Positions 45,908 to 57,349 of a stretch of 64,000 bases of DNA are shown here, piece after piece. The notes below the pieces were generated by a model. It searched no databases and had not been told where the DNA came from. It saw only the letters and a list, made by a program, of their open reading frames with translations. Position 1 is the first letter of the stretch. The number at the start of each line of letters is the position of its first letter. Where the stretch lies: contig NZ_AWFZ01000017.1 in assembly GCF_000463155.2 (NCBI RefSeq), positions 62,001 to 126,000 of the forward strand, in the 5' to 3' direction. Made by a program: the position numbers and the translations under genes. This DNA comes from Siccibacter turicensis LMG 23730. GTDB taxonomy: Bacteria; Pseudomonadota; Gammaproteobacteria; Enterobacterales; Enterobacteriaceae.

Positions 45908-48613
45908 TTAGCTCAAGCGGCCATGGCACTGTTTGTATTTCTTACCGGAACCGCACGGGCACAGGTCGTTACGGCCAACTTTACGATCGCCGCCCTGGGC
46001 TGCCAGCGCTTCTGCCGCCTCGGTTTCGTCATCTTTATGGCTGAGCTGCTGCATCTGGGCCAGACGCTCCGCCTCTTCACGACGCTGCTGCTCCATCGCT
46101 TCAACCTCTTCCGGCATCCGCACCTGAACTTTGCTCAGTGTGCTGATAACTTCGTACTTCAGTGACTCAAGCATGGCAGCAAACATGGAGAAGGATTCGC
46201 GCTTGTACTCCTGCTTCGGATCTTTCTGCGCATAGCCACGCAGGTGGATACCCTGACGCAGGTAGTCCATCGCCGCCAGGTGCTCTTTCCACAGGGAGTC
46301 GAGAGTCTGCAGCATGACGCCTTTTTCGAAGTGGCGCATCATGTCCACGCCAACCACGTCCTCTTTACGCTTATAGACTTCAATCGCGTTTTCAAGGATG
46401 CGCTCGCGCAGCGTTTCTTCGTGCAGATCCGGCTCTTTATCCAGCCACTCGCTGAGCGGCAGCTCAAGATCGAAGTCGTTTTTCAGACGCTCTTCCAGGC
46501 CCGGAATATCCCACATCTCTTCGAGAGACTGCGGCGGGATGTGTGCGTCGATGGTGGTCTTGAACACGTCCTCGCGAATGCTGTTGATGGTGTCGCTGAT
46601 ATCGGACACGTCGAGCAGTTCATTACGCTGGGTGTAGATTGCACGACGCTGGTCGTTCGCCACGTCATCATATTCGAGCAGCTGCTTACGGATATCGAAG
46701 TTACGGCTCTCAACCTTGCGCTGCGCGTTAGCGATGGCTTTGGTCACCCACGGGTGCTCGATCGCTTCGCCTGGCTTCATACCGAGCTTACGCATCATGC
46801 CCGACACGCGGTCAGAGGCGAAGATACGCATCAGGGCATCTTCCATAGAGAGATAGAAGCGTGAAGAACCGGCATCGCCCTGACGACCGGAACGGCCGCG
46901 CAGCTGGTTATCGATACGGCGGGATTCATGGCGCTCGGTACCGATGATATGCAGGCCGCCTGAGGCCAGCACCGCGTCGTGACGCACCTGCCAATCGGCT
47001 TTGATCTGCGCAATCTGTTCCGGGGTCGGGTCAACAAGCTCTGCCACTTCTGCCTGCCAGCTACCGCCGAGCACGATATCGGTACCACGACCCGCCATGT
47101 TGGTGGCGATGGTAACCGCAGACGGGTAACCCGCCTGCGCAACGATGCCCGCTTCGTTGGCGTGGAACTTGGCGTTCAGCACGTTGTGCTGGATGCCAGC
47201 TTTCGTCAGCTCATTCGACACCACTTCGGATTTTTCGATGGAGATGGTCCCCACCAGTACCGGCTGACCGTTGGCGGTGCGCTCTTTGATGTCTTCGATG
47301 ATCGCCGCGATCTTATCCTGCTCGGTCATGTAGACCAGATCCGGCATGTCTTTACGGATCATCGGACGGTTGGTCGGTACCACGATGGTATCGAGCTTAT
47401 AGATGGAGCTGAATTCGAACGCTTCGGTATCCGCCGTACCGGTCATCCCGGCCAGCTTTTCATACAGACGGAAGTAGTTCTGGAAGGTGATAGAAGCCAG
47501 CGTCTGGTTTTCGTTCTGAATATCCACGCCTTCTTTCGCTTCAACCGCCTGATGCAGACCGTCAGACCAGCGACGCCCCTGCATAGTACGGCCGGTGTGC
47601 TCATCGACAATGATGACTTCGCCATCTTTAACGATGTAGTCCACGTCGCGGGTGAACAGCGCGTGAGCGCGCAGAGCAGCGGTAACGTGGTGCATCAGCA
47701 TGATGTTGGTCGGAGAGTAGAGCGACTCGCCCTCTTCCATGATGCCTTCTTTGACCAGCAGCTCTTCAATCAGCACCAGGCCGCGTTCGGTCAGGGTGAC
47801 CTGACGCGCTTTTTCATCTACCGAGAAGTGCCCTTCGCCCTGGAAGGTGTCCGAGTCGTCCTTCTCCTGACGGATAAGGTTCGGAATGATTTTGTTTACT
47901 TTCTTGTACAGCTCGGAGCTGTCTTCAGCCGGGCCGGAAATGATAAGCGGCGTACGCGCTTCGTCGATGAGGATGGAGTCCACCTCATCCACCAGAGCGT
48001 AGTGAAGCTTACGCTGCACGCGCTCTTCCGGGCTGAACGCCATGTTGTCGCGCAGGTAGTCGAAACCGTATTCGTTGTTGGTGCCGTAGGTGATATCCGC
48101 GGCGTACGCTTCGCGTTTTGCCGGTGCCGGCATGCCCGGCAGGTTGATCCCGACGCTCAGACCGAGGAACTCAAACAGCGGGCGGTTGTTTTCGGCGTCA
48201 CGCTGCGCCAGATAGTCGTTCACGGTAACCACGTGTACGCCCTTGCCGCTTAACGCGTTGAGGTAAGCCGGCAGGGTGGCGGTCAGGGTTTTACCTTCAC
48301 CGGTACGCATCTCAGCGATGCAGCGATCGTTGAGCACCATACCGCCCAGCAGCTGAACATCGAAGTGGCGCATACCAAAGACGCGCTTGCTCGCTTCACG
48401 CACCACGGCAAAGGCTTCGGGGATCAGGCTCTCCAGCTCTTCGCCTTTCTCCAGACGCGCACGGAACTCGCCGGTTTTCGCTTTCAGCTCATCATCGGTG
48501 AGCTTTTCCATTGCCGGTTCCATGGCATTAATCTGAGCAACAACTTTACGCATACGACGCAGGGTGCGTTCGTTACGGCTACCAAAAACTTTGGTTAATA
48601 ATTTGATTAGCAT
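45908..48613 (-). CDS. secA: Protein translocase ATPase SecA
   Basis: 901 residues, identical in length to E. coli SecA. Motor of Sec-dependent export at SecYEG. The first nucleotide-binding fold has MRTGEGKT (about 102-109) and DEVDSILID (about 209); the second has AGRGTDI near 509. The preprotein cross-linking domain lies between. The C-terminus is the zinc site [13 protein letters not shown] that binds SecB, after a linker. The secM gene and the translational stem upstream indicate secretion-responsive control. Confidence 0.99.
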   Translation of the reverse strand: MLIKLLTKVFGSRNERTLRRMRKVVAQINAMEPAMEKLTDDELKAKTGEFRARLEKGEELESLIPEAFAVVREASKRVFGMRHFDVQLLGGMVLNDRCIAEMRTGEGKTLTATLPAYLNALSGKGVHVVTVNDYLAQRDAENNRPLFEFLGLSVGINLPGMPAPAKREAYAADITYGTNNEYGFDYLRDNMAFSPEERVQRKLHYALVDEVDSILIDEARTPLIISGPAEDSSELYKKVNKIIPNLIRQEKDDSDTFQGEGHFSVDEKARQVTLTERGLVLIEELLVKEGIMEEGESLYSPTNIMLMHHVTAALRAHALFTRDVDYIVKDGEVIIVDEHTGRTMQGRRWSDGLHQAVEAKEGVDIQNENQTLASITFQNYFRLYEKLAGMTGTADTEAFEFSSIYKLDTIVVPTNRPMIRKDMPDLVYMTEQDKIAAIIEDIKERTANGQPVLVGTISIEKSEVVSNELTKAGIQHNVLNAKFHANEAGIVAQAGYPSAVTIATNMAGRGTDIVLGGSWQAEVAELVDPTPEQIAQIKADWQVRHDAVLASGGLHIIGTERHESRRIDNQLRGRSGRQGDAGSSRFYLSMEDALMRIFASDRVSGMMRKLGMKPGEAIEHPWVTKAIANAQRKVESRNFDIRKQLLEYDDVANDQRRAIYTQRNELLDVSDISDTINSIREDVFKTTIDAHIPPQSLEEMWDIPGLEERLKNDFDLELPLSEWLDKEPDLHEETLRERILENAIEVYKRKEDVVGVDMMRHFEKGVMLQTLDSLWKEHLAAMDYLRQGIHLRGYAQKDPKQEYKRESFSMFAAMLESLKYEVISTLSKVQVRMPEEVEAMEQQRREEAERLAQMQQLSHKDDETEAAEALAAQGGDRKVGRNDLCPCGSGKKYKQCHGRLS

Positions 48614-48690
48614 AATAAATTCTCAAGCGCCTCGCTGTGCGAAGACAGATAGTAAAGGGGGATAAATAAGGTTTAGCTGAGGCGTTGAGG
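48614..48690 (-). promoter_or_regulatory. secM-secA translational control stem
   Basis: The end of secM (CAACGCCTC on the minus strand, 48687-48679) is complementary to GAGGCG-C-TTG (48633-48624), the region including the secA ribosome binding site, with one bulged base. In E. coli the same pairing hides the secA site until a ribosome stalls on SecM and opens it. Conservation of both arms supports the same control here. Confidence 0.8.
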
Positions 48691-49179
48691 TCCGGCGCGG
48701 ATGCCCTGCACCTGGCTTAGCCAGGCAGTGATGCTGAAGGATGCGAGGGATTCACGCGCCGGTTGAATCACGAAACGCGTGATGAATGAAGGCAGCCCTT
48801 CCTGCGTCAGCAGTGCGCTGAGGGTATCCAGCAGCGCGAGATGGTGCGCCTGAATGGGCAACGGCTCTTCTGCCACGGAAAGCACCTGGGGTGCCATGGC
48901 AAACGAGAGATGACGGATAACGGTGCGAATCGCATGCTGATGCCAGTAATCGACGCTAAAAGAGGGGCGTTTTGCCGACTCCTGGATGCGGATAAAGCTG
49001 GTGACATCGACCAGCGGGCTGCGATTCGATGACGAGGCAGAGGTTTCTGCCGGGGTGTTTTGACCAGGGTTGTTATTTAACGCAGGCAGCCCAAAGCTTG
49101 CCGCGACCATCCCCAACAAGAGATGCGGCCAGAAGTAACGTCTGCCAAATTGTCGCCAACGCGTTAAAATCCCTGACAC
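48673..49179 (-). CDS. secM: Secretion monitor SecM (arrest peptide)
   Basis: 168 residues from a GTG at 49179 with AGGTGA upstream, giving the standard start [19 protein letters not shown], a long signal peptide cut after about residue 37. It regulates secA: its C-terminal arrest sequence stalls the ribosome until SecM is pulled by the export machinery. The arrest motif FxxxxW(I)xxxxGIRAGP is F148, W153, then G159-I-R-A-G-P164. The residue after W153 is Leu instead of the E. coli Ile. The linker region 38-70 is diverged from E. coli, as is usual. The frame continues upstream without coding character. Confidence 0.95.
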   Translation of the reverse strand: MSGILTRWRQFGRRYFWPHLLLGMVAASFGLPALNNNPGQNTPAETSASSSNRSPLVDVTSFIRIQESAKRPSFSVDYWHQHAIRTVIRHLSFAMAPQVLSVAEEPLPIQAHHLALLDTLSALLTQEGLPSFITRFVIQPARESLASFSITAWLSQVQGIRAGPQRLS

Positions 49180-49476
49180 TCTGCTCACCTGGACCCTCTG
49201 TGACGCTGTGGTCCGTTTATCATCATAATAAGCCTCAAATCTTATCATCAATCCCGCCAGCAGGCAGCACGAAACATGCCGTAACCGACAGTTTATCTTT
49301 TTAATCGCAGGAAAGGCCGTCACAAAAATGCAAAGCGGGTCTGGCAGAATCCAGAGGTGGATAAAGCGGTAAGAACTGGATGCAGAAAGGAATAAAACAG
49401 GGAGAGCAAAACGACTGGCTTCCCTGGCCGGAGAGAGTGCCAGGTCAACCAGTCGTCATGTTTAAGCGGGTGTTGC
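49180..49476 (-). other. lpxC-secM intergenic region (297 bp)
   Basis: No gene is seen. Next to lpxC is the composite dyad at 49411-49456. The remainder should carry the secM-secA promoter; AT-rich sequence with a TCATAATAAG element near 49220-49245 is a candidate, but no promoter is clear enough to call. Confidence 0.4.
49411..49456 (-). terminator. Composite inverted repeat after lpxC, possible terminator
   Basis: Outer arms ACGACTGG (49411-49418) and CCAGTCGT (49449-49456), a symmetric 4-by-4 internal loop, then inner arms CCTGGC (49423-49428) and GCCAGG (49439-49444) around a 10-base loop. On the minus strand it is followed by TTTTGC. It begins 20 bp after the lpxC stop. Confidence 0.65.
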
Positions 49477-50415
<939 letters not shown>

Positions 50416-50496
50416 TTAATCTAACCGAAAGTGTATATCACAAACGGCAGAGCATTTTAGCACAAAGAGCGCAAAATCCCAACTTCCGGTTTATTC

Positions 50497-51648
50497 TTAA
50501 TCAGCTTGCTTACGCAGGAACGCTGGAATGTCCAGATAATCGGGCTCTTTCGCCGCTTGCGTCGTGTTGTCGTTGACCACTTTAGAAGCCGGTTTCTGCT
50601 CCTGGGTCAGCGGCGCCATACCGTGCTGCTGGTAGCGATCCATCACAGGCTGCTGGGTCTGCTTATTGGTCACCAGCGTGATTTCCGGACGCTTGTCCAT
50701 GCCAATGCCGGTCGCAACAACGGTGACACGCAGTTCGTCGTTCATCTCTGGATCCAGAGAGGTACCGATAACCACAGTTGCGTTGTCAGAGGCGAAGGCA
50801 CGAATGGTGTTACCCACCGTTTCAAACTCATCCAGACGCAGATCGAAGCCCGCCGTGATGTTGACCAGTACGCCACGTGCGCCAGAGAGGTCGATATCTT
50901 CCAGCAGCGGGCTGGAAATTGCCATCTCGGCCGCTTCTTCAGCGCGATCTTCACCGCTTGCTACGCCGGAACCCATCATCGCGTAGCCCATTTCGGACAT
51001 CACGGTGCGCACGTCAGCAAAGTCGACGTTCATCAGGCCAGGACGTGTAATCAGCTCGGCGATACCCTGCACCGCGCCTTTCAGCACGTCGTTCGCCGCG
51101 CCAAACGCGTCGAGCAGAGAGATGCCGCGACCCAACACTTTGAGCAGCTTATCGTTCGGGATGGTGATCAGTGAATCGACATGTTTGGAGAGCTCAGAGA
51201 TACCCTGCTCCGCGAATGCCATGCGCTTTTTGCCTTCAAAGTTGAACGGCTTGGTCACAACGGCAACGGTCAGAATACCCAAATCTTTGGCCACTTCAGC
51301 AACCACTGGCGCAGCACCGGTACCGGTACCGCCGCCCATGCCCGCGGCGATAAAGACCATGTCCGCACCTTCCAGCGCAGCACGCAGGCCTTCGCGGTCT
51401 TCTTCAGCGGCGTTACGACCCACTTCCGGGTTGGCGCCTGCGCCAAGACCTTTGGTGATGCCGCTACCGATCTGAATCGTCTGACCTACCGCGGTTTTAC
51501 GCAGTGCCTGCGCATCGGTGTTTACTGCAAAGAATTCGACGCCTTCGATGCGCTCGCGCACCATATGCTCGACGGCGTTACCACCGCCCCCACCGACGCC
51601 GATGACTTTAATCACCGCGTCGTTGGTCAGTTCCATAGGTTCAAACAT
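50497..51648 (-). CDS. ftsZ: Cell division protein FtsZ (tubulin-like GTPase)
   Basis: 383 residues, E. coli length. It polymerises into the Z-ring. The GTP-binding signature GGGTGTGAAP is at about 106-115, and the T7 loop NVDFADV follows near 207. A variable Gln/Thr-rich linker (about 317-370) leads to the conserved C-terminal tail DYLDIPAFLRKQAD, which binds FtsA, ZipA, ZapD and MinC. It lies 63 bp after ftsA. The ftsQAZ promoters known from E. coli lie inside upstream coding sequence and cannot be confirmed here. Confidence 0.99.
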   Translation of the reverse strand: MFEPMELTNDAVIKVIGVGGGGGNAVEHMVRERIEGVEFFAVNTDAQALRKTAVGQTIQIGSGITKGLGAGANPEVGRNAAEEDREGLRAALEGADMVFIAAGMGGGTGTGAAPVVAEVAKDLGILTVAVVTKPFNFEGKKRMAFAEQGISELSKHVDSLITIPNDKLLKVLGRGISLLDAFGAANDVLKGAVQGIAELITRPGLMNVDFADVRTVMSEMGYAMMGSGVASGEDRAEEAAEMAISSPLLEDIDLSGARGVLVNITAGFDLRLDEFETVGNTIRAFASDNATVVIGTSLDPEMNDELRVTVVATGIGMDKRPEITLVTNKQTQQPVMDRYQQHGMAPLTQEQKPASKVVNDNTTQAAKEPDYLDIPAFLRKQAD

Positions 51649-51711
51649 AGTTTCTCTCCGTTTATGCCTGTTCGCCTGAGACCGTTAATATTTTGCGGTC
51701 TCTTTAAAAAA

Positions 51712-52968
51712 TTAAAACTCTTTTCTCAGCCAACTGTTGATTCGCTTAATCCACGAGCCGACTGACGCACGTTTTTCTACTTCCGCCTCACCGCTCAGAT
51801 GGGACTCTTTCCCATAGTGCAGCAGCCCGACGGCGGTAGAGTAATAAGACTCCTGGGCGTAATCAGTAAGGCCAGTGATATTCAACGGCTGACCAATACG
51901 TACCTGCGTATGGAACACGCGCTGCGCACAGGCTGCCAGGCCTTCAATTTGCGCCGCGCCGCCGGTTAACACAATCCCCGCCGCGAGATGATGTTTCACA
52001 CCCTGCTGGCGAAGCTGCTCCTGCAATTGCAAAATCTCTTCGTTCACCAGGTTGAGCAGCTCGGTATAACGCGGCTCAATCACCTCGGCTAACGTCTGAC
52101 GCTGAAGGCTGCGGGGAGGACGACCGCCCACGCTTGGGACTTCAACGCTTTCATCTTTCCCTACAATCGAGCCCAGGGCGCAGCCGTGACGGACCTTAAT
52201 GGCTTCCGCATCGCTCGGCGGCGTCCCGAAGGCGTACGCGATATCACTGGTCACCACGTTGCCAGCATACGGTATAACCTTGGTGTGACGGAGCGCGCCA
52301 CCGGTATAAACAGCGATATCCATTGTACCACCGCCGATATCCACCACGCAGACCCCGAGTTCACGCTCGTCTTCGGTCAATACTGAATAGCTGGAGGCCA
52401 GGCCTGCAAAAATGAGTTGGTCAACTTTCAGGCCACAACGTTCAACGGCTTTAACGATGTTTTTCGCCATATCGTTGTGACATGTGATCAAGTGCACTTT
52501 TGCCTGCATGCGCACCCCGGAAAGCCCTACCGGGTTTTTAATCCCTTCCTGGTAGTCAATCGCGTACTCCTGGGGAATCACGTGGAGTACCCGATGCTCA
52601 TCGCGCACGCGGACGGATTTCGCGGTATGCACCACGTTCTCAACGTCTTCCAGCGTGACCTCTTCCTCGGAAATCGGCACCATCCCGATTTCGTTCTGGC
52701 AGCTGATATGTTTACCAGAAAGCGCCAGATAGACCGATGAGATTTGGCAGTCTGCCATAAGTTCGGCCTGGTCAATCGCGCGTTGAACGCACTTAACCAC
52801 CGACTCCAAATCGTTTACCCCGCCTTTATCCATACCGCGCGAAGGGCAACTGCCCACGCCAATGATATTGATCATACCGTCGGGCAGAACTTCCCCTACC
52901 AAAGCAGCAACCTTCGCGGTGCCAATCTCCAGTCCAACTACCAATTTTCTGTCCGTCGCCTTGATCAT
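51712..52968 (-). CDS. ftsA: Cell division protein FtsA (actin-like)
   Basis: 418 residues from the ATG at 52968 (MIKATDRKLVVGLEIGT). Actin-fold ATP-binding protein that tethers FtsZ to the membrane. ATP-binding segments are LEIGTAKVAA near residue 13, VVDIGGGTMDIA near 208, and VLTGGAAQIEG near 332. The C-terminal amphipathic membrane-targeting helix GSWIKRINSWLRKEF is intact. Two residues are missing compared with E. coli just before it (VEKRASVGSW against VEKRVTASVGSW). An in-frame GTG at 52986 is rejected. It lies 14 bp after ftsQ. Confidence 0.98.
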   Translation of the reverse strand: MIKATDRKLVVGLEIGTAKVAALVGEVLPDGMINIIGVGSCPSRGMDKGGVNDLESVVKCVQRAIDQAELMADCQISSVYLALSGKHISCQNEIGMVPISEEEVTLEDVENVVHTAKSVRVRDEHRVLHVIPQEYAIDYQEGIKNPVGLSGVRMQAKVHLITCHNDMAKNIVKAVERCGLKVDQLIFAGLASSYSVLTEDERELGVCVVDIGGGTMDIAVYTGGALRHTKVIPYAGNVVTSDIAYAFGTPPSDAEAIKVRHGCALGSIVGKDESVEVPSVGGRPPRSLQRQTLAEVIEPRYTELLNLVNEEILQLQEQLRQQGVKHHLAAGIVLTGGAAQIEGLAACAQRVFHTQVRIGQPLNITGLTDYAQESYYSTAVGLLHYGKESHLSGEAEVEKRASVGSWIKRINSWLRKEF

Positions 52969-52982
52969 TGCTGTTCTGCCTG

Positions 52983-53819
52983 TCACTGATTCTGTTGCTG
53001 AGTCTGTTGCTGATTCAGTTCCTCAGGTGGCGTGGGCGCTGGTGCCCAGCCCACTGCCGCACCGGAGTCATAACGCAGGTCAACATAGCTGATAATTTTG
53101 CCGTCTGCCTGCGCTTGCTGCTGCAATACCGGGTAAAGCTCGATAAAGCGCTCAAGGCGCTTGATCGTGTCACCGCGCCCCAGGTTGAGCTTGATGTCAT
53201 TACTCAGCGTCAACTGCCAGGAGCGGCGGGCAGTCATTGCCGCGTCCTTCAGTGCCAGCTTATCTTTCGCCAGCACGGCCCCCATATTGCGATAACCCTG
53301 CAACACTTCGTTTTCGCTGCCTTCCGGTCCATAGAGCATCGGCAACGTCTGTTTACTGGTTCGTTCAGCCGGAACGCTGAACGAATTGCCGTCGGCATCA
53401 ATCATGTGCTGATCATTCCACCTTGCCAGCGGCACATATTCAACCAGATGAATCTTCAATTCGTCCGGCCATTGCTTTCTTACGCTCGCCTGCTTGATCC
53501 ACGGCAGACGTTCGATCTGACTTTGAATGATATTTACATCCTGAGTCATAAAGGTGCCCGGCGCGCCAAGCGCCAGAATGGACTGACGAATATCATCGTT
53601 GCGCGTGTAGTGCCGCTCGCCGGTTACCACCAGCTTTGACAGCGGCAGACGCTGTGCGTCATCCATCCATCCCAGCACGACCCAGCCGCTAAATAAGATG
53701 GTGCACACCACCATTAGCAGGAAAATAATGCCTGCCAGACGGGTGCCATTATTCCGGCGGGAAGCAGCATTCTGCTGCTCCTCGGCACGGGCTCGCGCGT
53801 TCAGCGCCGCCTGAGACAT
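52983..53819 (-). CDS. ftsQ: Cell division protein FtsQ
   Basis: 278 residues. Bitopic division protein that recruits FtsL/FtsB and later divisome parts. A short cytoplasmic N-terminus is followed by one membrane helix (about 28-51) and a periplasmic POTRA domain (about 58-126) and beta domain. The C-terminus is a Gln-rich tail ([12 protein letters not shown]) encoded by a CTG/TTG repeat-like stretch near 52988-53017, as in other enterics. The start is 1 bp after the ddlB stop. Confidence 0.98.
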   Translation of the reverse strand: MSQAALNARARAEEQQNAASRRNNGTRLAGIIFLLMVVCTILFSGWVVLGWMDDAQRLPLSKLVVTGERHYTRNDDIRQSILALGAPGTFMTQDVNIIQSQIERLPWIKQASVRKQWPDELKIHLVEYVPLARWNDQHMIDADGNSFSVPAERTSKQTLPMLYGPEGSENEVLQGYRNMGAVLAKDKLALKDAAMTARRSWQLTLSNDIKLNLGRGDTIKRLERFIELYPVLQQQAQADGKIISYVDLRYDSGAAVGWAPAPTPPEELNQQQTQQQNQ

Positions 53820-53820
53820 A

Positions 53821-54741
53821 TCAGTCAGCCAGCTCCAGAATGCGCACCACCAGCTGCGAGAACGTCATTCCGGCCTGACGTGCTGCCATCGGAACGAGGC
53901 TGTGGCTGGTCATACCCGGCGAGGTGTTAACCTCAAGCAGATAAAACTGCCCGTCGCTGTCTTTCATTACGTCCACGCGTCCCCATCCGCTGCAGCCCAG
54001 GGTATCCCAGGCGCTACGTACCAGATCGGCAAGCGCATGCTCGTCCGCATCTTCTAAACCTGCCGGGCAAAAATACTGAGTCTCATCAGAGAGATATTTC
54101 GCCTCATAATCATAGAAGATACCGGCAGGTTGAATACGAATTGACGGCAGAATATCGTTACCAAGCATCGCAACTGTGAACTCCGGCCCGCTGAGCCACT
54201 TTTCAATCAGCACTTCGCTGTCATGCTCAAAGGCGAGTTCCAGCGCCGCAACAAGCGCATCGGCATGCTCAACCCGGGACATCCCCACGCTGGAGCCTTC
54301 ATGCGCCGGCTTGATGATCAGCGGTAAACCGAGATCGTCAATCGCGCGCTGGGTAGCGGCATCAAGCCCGGCGCTGAATTGCGTGCGGGTCAGTGACACC
54401 CAGGGTGCCACCGGCAGACCTGCGCCCTGCCACAGCAGCTTGGTGCGCAGCTTGTCCATGCCGATAGCCGACGCCATCACGCCGCTGCCGGTGTAGGGCA
54501 GCTCCAGCAGCTCAAGCACGCCCTGCAGCGTACCGTCTTCGCCGCCGCGACCATGCAGCGCAATAAAGACTTTGGTAAAGCCCTGCTCTTTAAGCGTTGT
54601 CACCGGAACATCCCGCGTATCTACCGCGTGAACGTTCAGGCCCGCCTCTTTCAGCCCGGCCAGCACCGCCGCACCGGACTGCAATGAAACCTCGCGTTCG
54701 GCGGAGTTGCCGCCAAACAGCACAGCGATCTTATCACTCAT
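53821..54741 (-). CDS. ddlB: D-alanine-D-alanine ligase B
   Basis: 306 residues from the ATG at 54741, the E. coli DdlB length. It makes D-Ala-D-Ala for MurF. ATP-grasp fold: [11 protein letters not shown] at the N-terminus, the [10 protein letters not shown] loop in the centre, and [20 protein letters not shown] through [12 protein letters not shown]. The ATG lies 8 bases inside the murC end. The frame continues 26 codons further up, but that overlaps murC and is rejected. ftsQ starts 1 bp after its stop. Confidence 0.98.
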   Translation of the reverse strand: MSDKIAVLFGGNSAEREVSLQSGAAVLAGLKEAGLNVHAVDTRDVPVTTLKEQGFTKVFIALHGRGGEDGTLQGVLELLELPYTGSGVMASAIGMDKLRTKLLWQGAGLPVAPWVSLTRTQFSAGLDAATQRAIDDLGLPLIIKPAHEGSSVGMSRVEHADALVAALELAFEHDSEVLIEKWLSGPEFTVAMLGNDILPSIRIQPAGIFYDYEAKYLSDETQYFCPAGLEDADEHALADLVRSAWDTLGCSGWGRVDVMKDSDGQFYLLEVNTSPGMTSHSLVPMAARQAGMTFSQLVVRILELAD

Positions 54742-56209
54742 GCGCGTCATCCTCCGGCGTGTGCGGCTGCAGCTTGATCTCAGCCAGATTTCTGGCGATT
54801 TTGCCGATATTTCCGGCACCCTGCACCAGAATCAAATCATTGCCGGTCAGCACCGGGGCCAGCATTTCCGCCACATGCGCGGCATCCGGCACCAGAATCG
54901 GGTCAATCTTGCCGCGTGCGCGAATCGTGCGGCACAGCGAGCGGCTGTCCGCCCCCGGGATCGGCGCTTCGCCCGCCGGGTACACGTCCAGCATCAGCAG
55001 CACATCAACCTGCGTTAACACGTTGGCGAAATCATCATAGAGATCGCGGGTACGCGTATAGCGGTGCGGCTGGAAGATCATCACCAGATTTTTATCCGGC
55101 CAGCCGGCGCGCGCCGCTTTGATGGTGGCATCCACCTCAGTCGGATGGTGCCCGTAGTCATCCACCAGCATCGCGCTGCCCGCTTTACCGTTTACCGGCT
55201 CCAGCGGGAAGTTGCCCAGGAAGTCGAAGCGGCGCCCGGTACCCTGGAAACTCTCCAGCGCACGCAGGATGGCGTCGTCCTCAATGCCCTCTTCCGTCGC
55301 CACCGCGACCGCCGCCGAGGCGTTCAGCGCATTGTGGCGGCCCGGGGCGTTCAGCGTCACCTGCAGCGCCGGTTTATCCTGGCGCACAATGGTGAACCGA
55401 CCCTGCGCACCGCTCTGGCTGTAGCCCTCAATGCGCACATCTGCATCGTCACTGAAGCCATAGGTGGTGGTCTGACGGCCAACCTGCGGCAGCAGCTCCC
55501 GGATCACCGGATCATCGATGCACATTACCGCCCGTCCATAAAACGGCAGATTGTGCAAAAAGTTGATGAACGTCTGCTTTAAATTTTCGAAATCGCCCTG
55601 GTAAGTGTCCATGTGGTCGGCTTCGATATTGGTCACAATCGCCACCATCGGCTGCAAATGCAGGAACGAGGCGTCGCTTTCATCCGCTTCGGCAATCAGG
55701 TAGCGGCTGTGTCCAAGGCGCGCATGCGTTCCCGCCGCCTTAACCAGTCCGCCGTTAACAAAGGTCGGATCCAGCCCGGCTTCTGCATAAATGCTGGACA
55801 CCATCGCCGTGGTCGTGGTTTTCCCGTGCGTGCCTGCCACCGCAATGCCGTGGCGAAAACGCATCAGCTCGGCGAGCATCTCCGCGCGGCGGATCACCGG
55901 AATACGCGCCTCGCGTGCTGCGACAATCTCCGGGTTATCCGCAGAGATCGCGCTGGATACCACCACCACGCTCGCATCCAGCACGTTTTCCGGGCGATGG
56001 TTGAAATAAATGGTCGCGCCAAGCTGCGTCAACTGCTGCGTCACCGGGTTCGGAGCCAGATCGGACCCGCTTATCTGATAGCCTTCGTTGGCCAGCACTT
56101 CGGCAATACCACCCATACCGGCGCCGCCGATGCCAACAAAGTGAATGTGCCGGACGCGACGCATCTCGGGTACGATAGAACGCAGTTTCGCCAGTTGTTG
56201 TGTATTCAT
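54734..56209 (-). CDS. murC: UDP-N-acetylmuramate-L-alanine ligase
   Basis: 491 residues. Adds L-alanine to UDP-MurNAc, the first stem-peptide step. Mur ligase features: Rossmann-like [17 protein letters not shown] near the N-terminus, the ATP loop [11 protein letters not shown] near residue 123, EADESDASF, and [10 protein letters not shown] in the C-terminal domain. It overlaps ddlB by 8 bases at its end and starts 72 bp after murG, the largest gap inside this cluster. Confidence 0.98.
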   Translation of the reverse strand: MNTQQLAKLRSIVPEMRRVRHIHFVGIGGAGMGGIAEVLANEGYQISGSDLAPNPVTQQLTQLGATIYFNHRPENVLDASVVVVSSAISADNPEIVAAREARIPVIRRAEMLAELMRFRHGIAVAGTHGKTTTTAMVSSIYAEAGLDPTFVNGGLVKAAGTHARLGHSRYLIAEADESDASFLHLQPMVAIVTNIEADHMDTYQGDFENLKQTFINFLHNLPFYGRAVMCIDDPVIRELLPQVGRQTTTYGFSDDADVRIEGYSQSGAQGRFTIVRQDKPALQVTLNAPGRHNALNASAAVAVATEEGIEDDAILRALESFQGTGRRFDFLGNFPLEPVNGKAGSAMLVDDYGHHPTEVDATIKAARAGWPDKNLVMIFQPHRYTRTRDLYDDFANVLTQVDVLLMLDVYPAGEAPIPGADSRSLCRTIRARGKIDPILVPDAAHVAEMLAPVLTGNDLILVQGAGNIGKIARNLAEIKLQPHTPEDDAHE

Positions 56210-56281
56210 TCATTAAACCTGCGGCGCAGTGCGCCAAAAAAAACATCAAAATCACACCCGGCCATCGGCCAGGCGATGTCG

Positions 56282-57349
56282 TTACGCCAGTGCAGCGGCG
56301 CGGACTTCGTTTGCTACCCGCTCGGTGGCATCGGGAATCGATGCTGCACGGGCGTGAACCGCCATGGTCATCAGCGTGGCGCGATCCCAGCCCGCAAGGG
56401 TGTTGGTAACCGCATCCACCGTGAACTGTGGCTGCTCAATAATCTTTGCCGCGCCGGCTTTCTCCAGCGGCAGCGCGTTCCAGTACTGCTGACGATCCTT
56501 ATGCTGGAAGGGCACAAACAGCGCGGGCAACCCGGCGGCGGCCACTTCACTGACCGTCAGCGCGCCGGAGCGACATACCACGACGTCGGCCCAGCCGTAG
56601 GCTTGCGCCATATCGTCGATAAATTCGGTCACTTTATGCTGCGGCTGCCCGGCGGCGGCATAGGCTGCCTGTACTGCCTCCAGCCCGCCTTTACCGCTCT
56701 GATGCCAGACGGTAATGCGATTGCCAAGCCTTCCAGCCACCTGCGGCATGGTCTGGTTAAGGATGCGCGCGCCCTGGGACCCGCCAACTACCAGCACCCG
56801 AATCGGCCCTTCGCGTCCGGCCAGACGCGCGTCCGGCAGCGGGAGCGCCAGCACGTCCGTACGTACCGGGTTACCTACCACATCCGCATTCGGGAATGCG
56901 CCAGGAAACGCCTGCATCACTTTTTTGGCAAGCTTCGACAGCCATTTGTTGGTCAGGCCGGCGATGCCATTCTGCTCATGCAGCACGACAGGGATCCCTA
57001 AAGACCAGGCGGCAAGCCCGCCCGGCCCGGATACATACCCGCCCATACCCAGCACGACGTCAGGCCGGAAGCGCTTCATAATGGCGCGCGCCTGGCGCCA
57101 CGCGTTGAAAATGCGAACCGGCGCCATCAGCATCGCGCCGAGGCCTTTCCCGCGCAGGCCAGAAATACGAATGAAATCAATCTCAATGCCGTGCTTCGGC
57201 ACCAGGTCGGCTTCCATACGATCGGCGGTACCCAGCCAGCGAACCTGCCAGCCCTGGACCATCAAATGGTGCGCAACGGCAAGCCCGGGGAACACGTGTC
57301 CGCCGGTACCGCCTGCCATCACCATCAACCGTTTCGCTTGCCCTGTCAT
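56282..57349 (-). CDS. murG: UDP-GlcNAc:undecaprenyl-PP-MurNAc-pentapeptide GlcNAc transferase MurG
   Basis: 355 residues. Peripheral inner-membrane GT-B glycosyltransferase that turns lipid I into lipid II. The N-terminal [14 protein letters not shown] loop, the second glycine-rich loop [10 protein letters not shown], and the UDP-GlcNAc-binding [22 protein letters not shown] region (split in the middle domain) are all present. The ATG overlaps the ftsW stop as ATGA. It is followed by murC after 72 bp. Confidence 0.98.
   Translation of the reverse strand: MTGQAKRLMVMAGGTGGHVFPGLAVAHHLMVQGWQVRWLGTADRMEADLVPKHGIEIDFIRISGLRGKGLGAMLMAPVRIFNAWRQARAIMKRFRPDVVLGMGGYVSGPGGLAAWSLGIPVVLHEQNGIAGLTNKWLSKLAKKVMQAFPGAFPNADVVGNPVRTDVLALPLPDARLAGREGPIRVLVVGGSQGARILNQTMPQVAGRLGNRITVWHQSGKGGLEAVQAAYAAAGQPQHKVTEFIDDMAQAYGWADVVVCRSGALTVSEVAAAGLPALFVPFQHKDRQQYWNALPLEKAGAAKIIEQPQFTVDAVTNTLAGWDRATLMTMAVHARAASIPDATERVANEVRAAALA

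Noticed and set aside
46979-48253. A 424-codon plus-strand frame opposite secA, and similar frames opposite murC/murG (55613-57001), yadE (7026-8234) and aceF (26937-27929, 27799-28782)
   Set aside because: All are antisense to conserved genes and lack start signals or recognisable motifs. The plus-strand frame at 27799-28782 looks repetitive only because it mirrors the aceF lipoyl repeats.
49180-49323. An N-terminal extension of SecM to 216 residues
   Set aside because: The GTG at 49179 with AGGTGA gives the standard SecM start. The upstream part is Cys/Arg rich and covers the promoter region.
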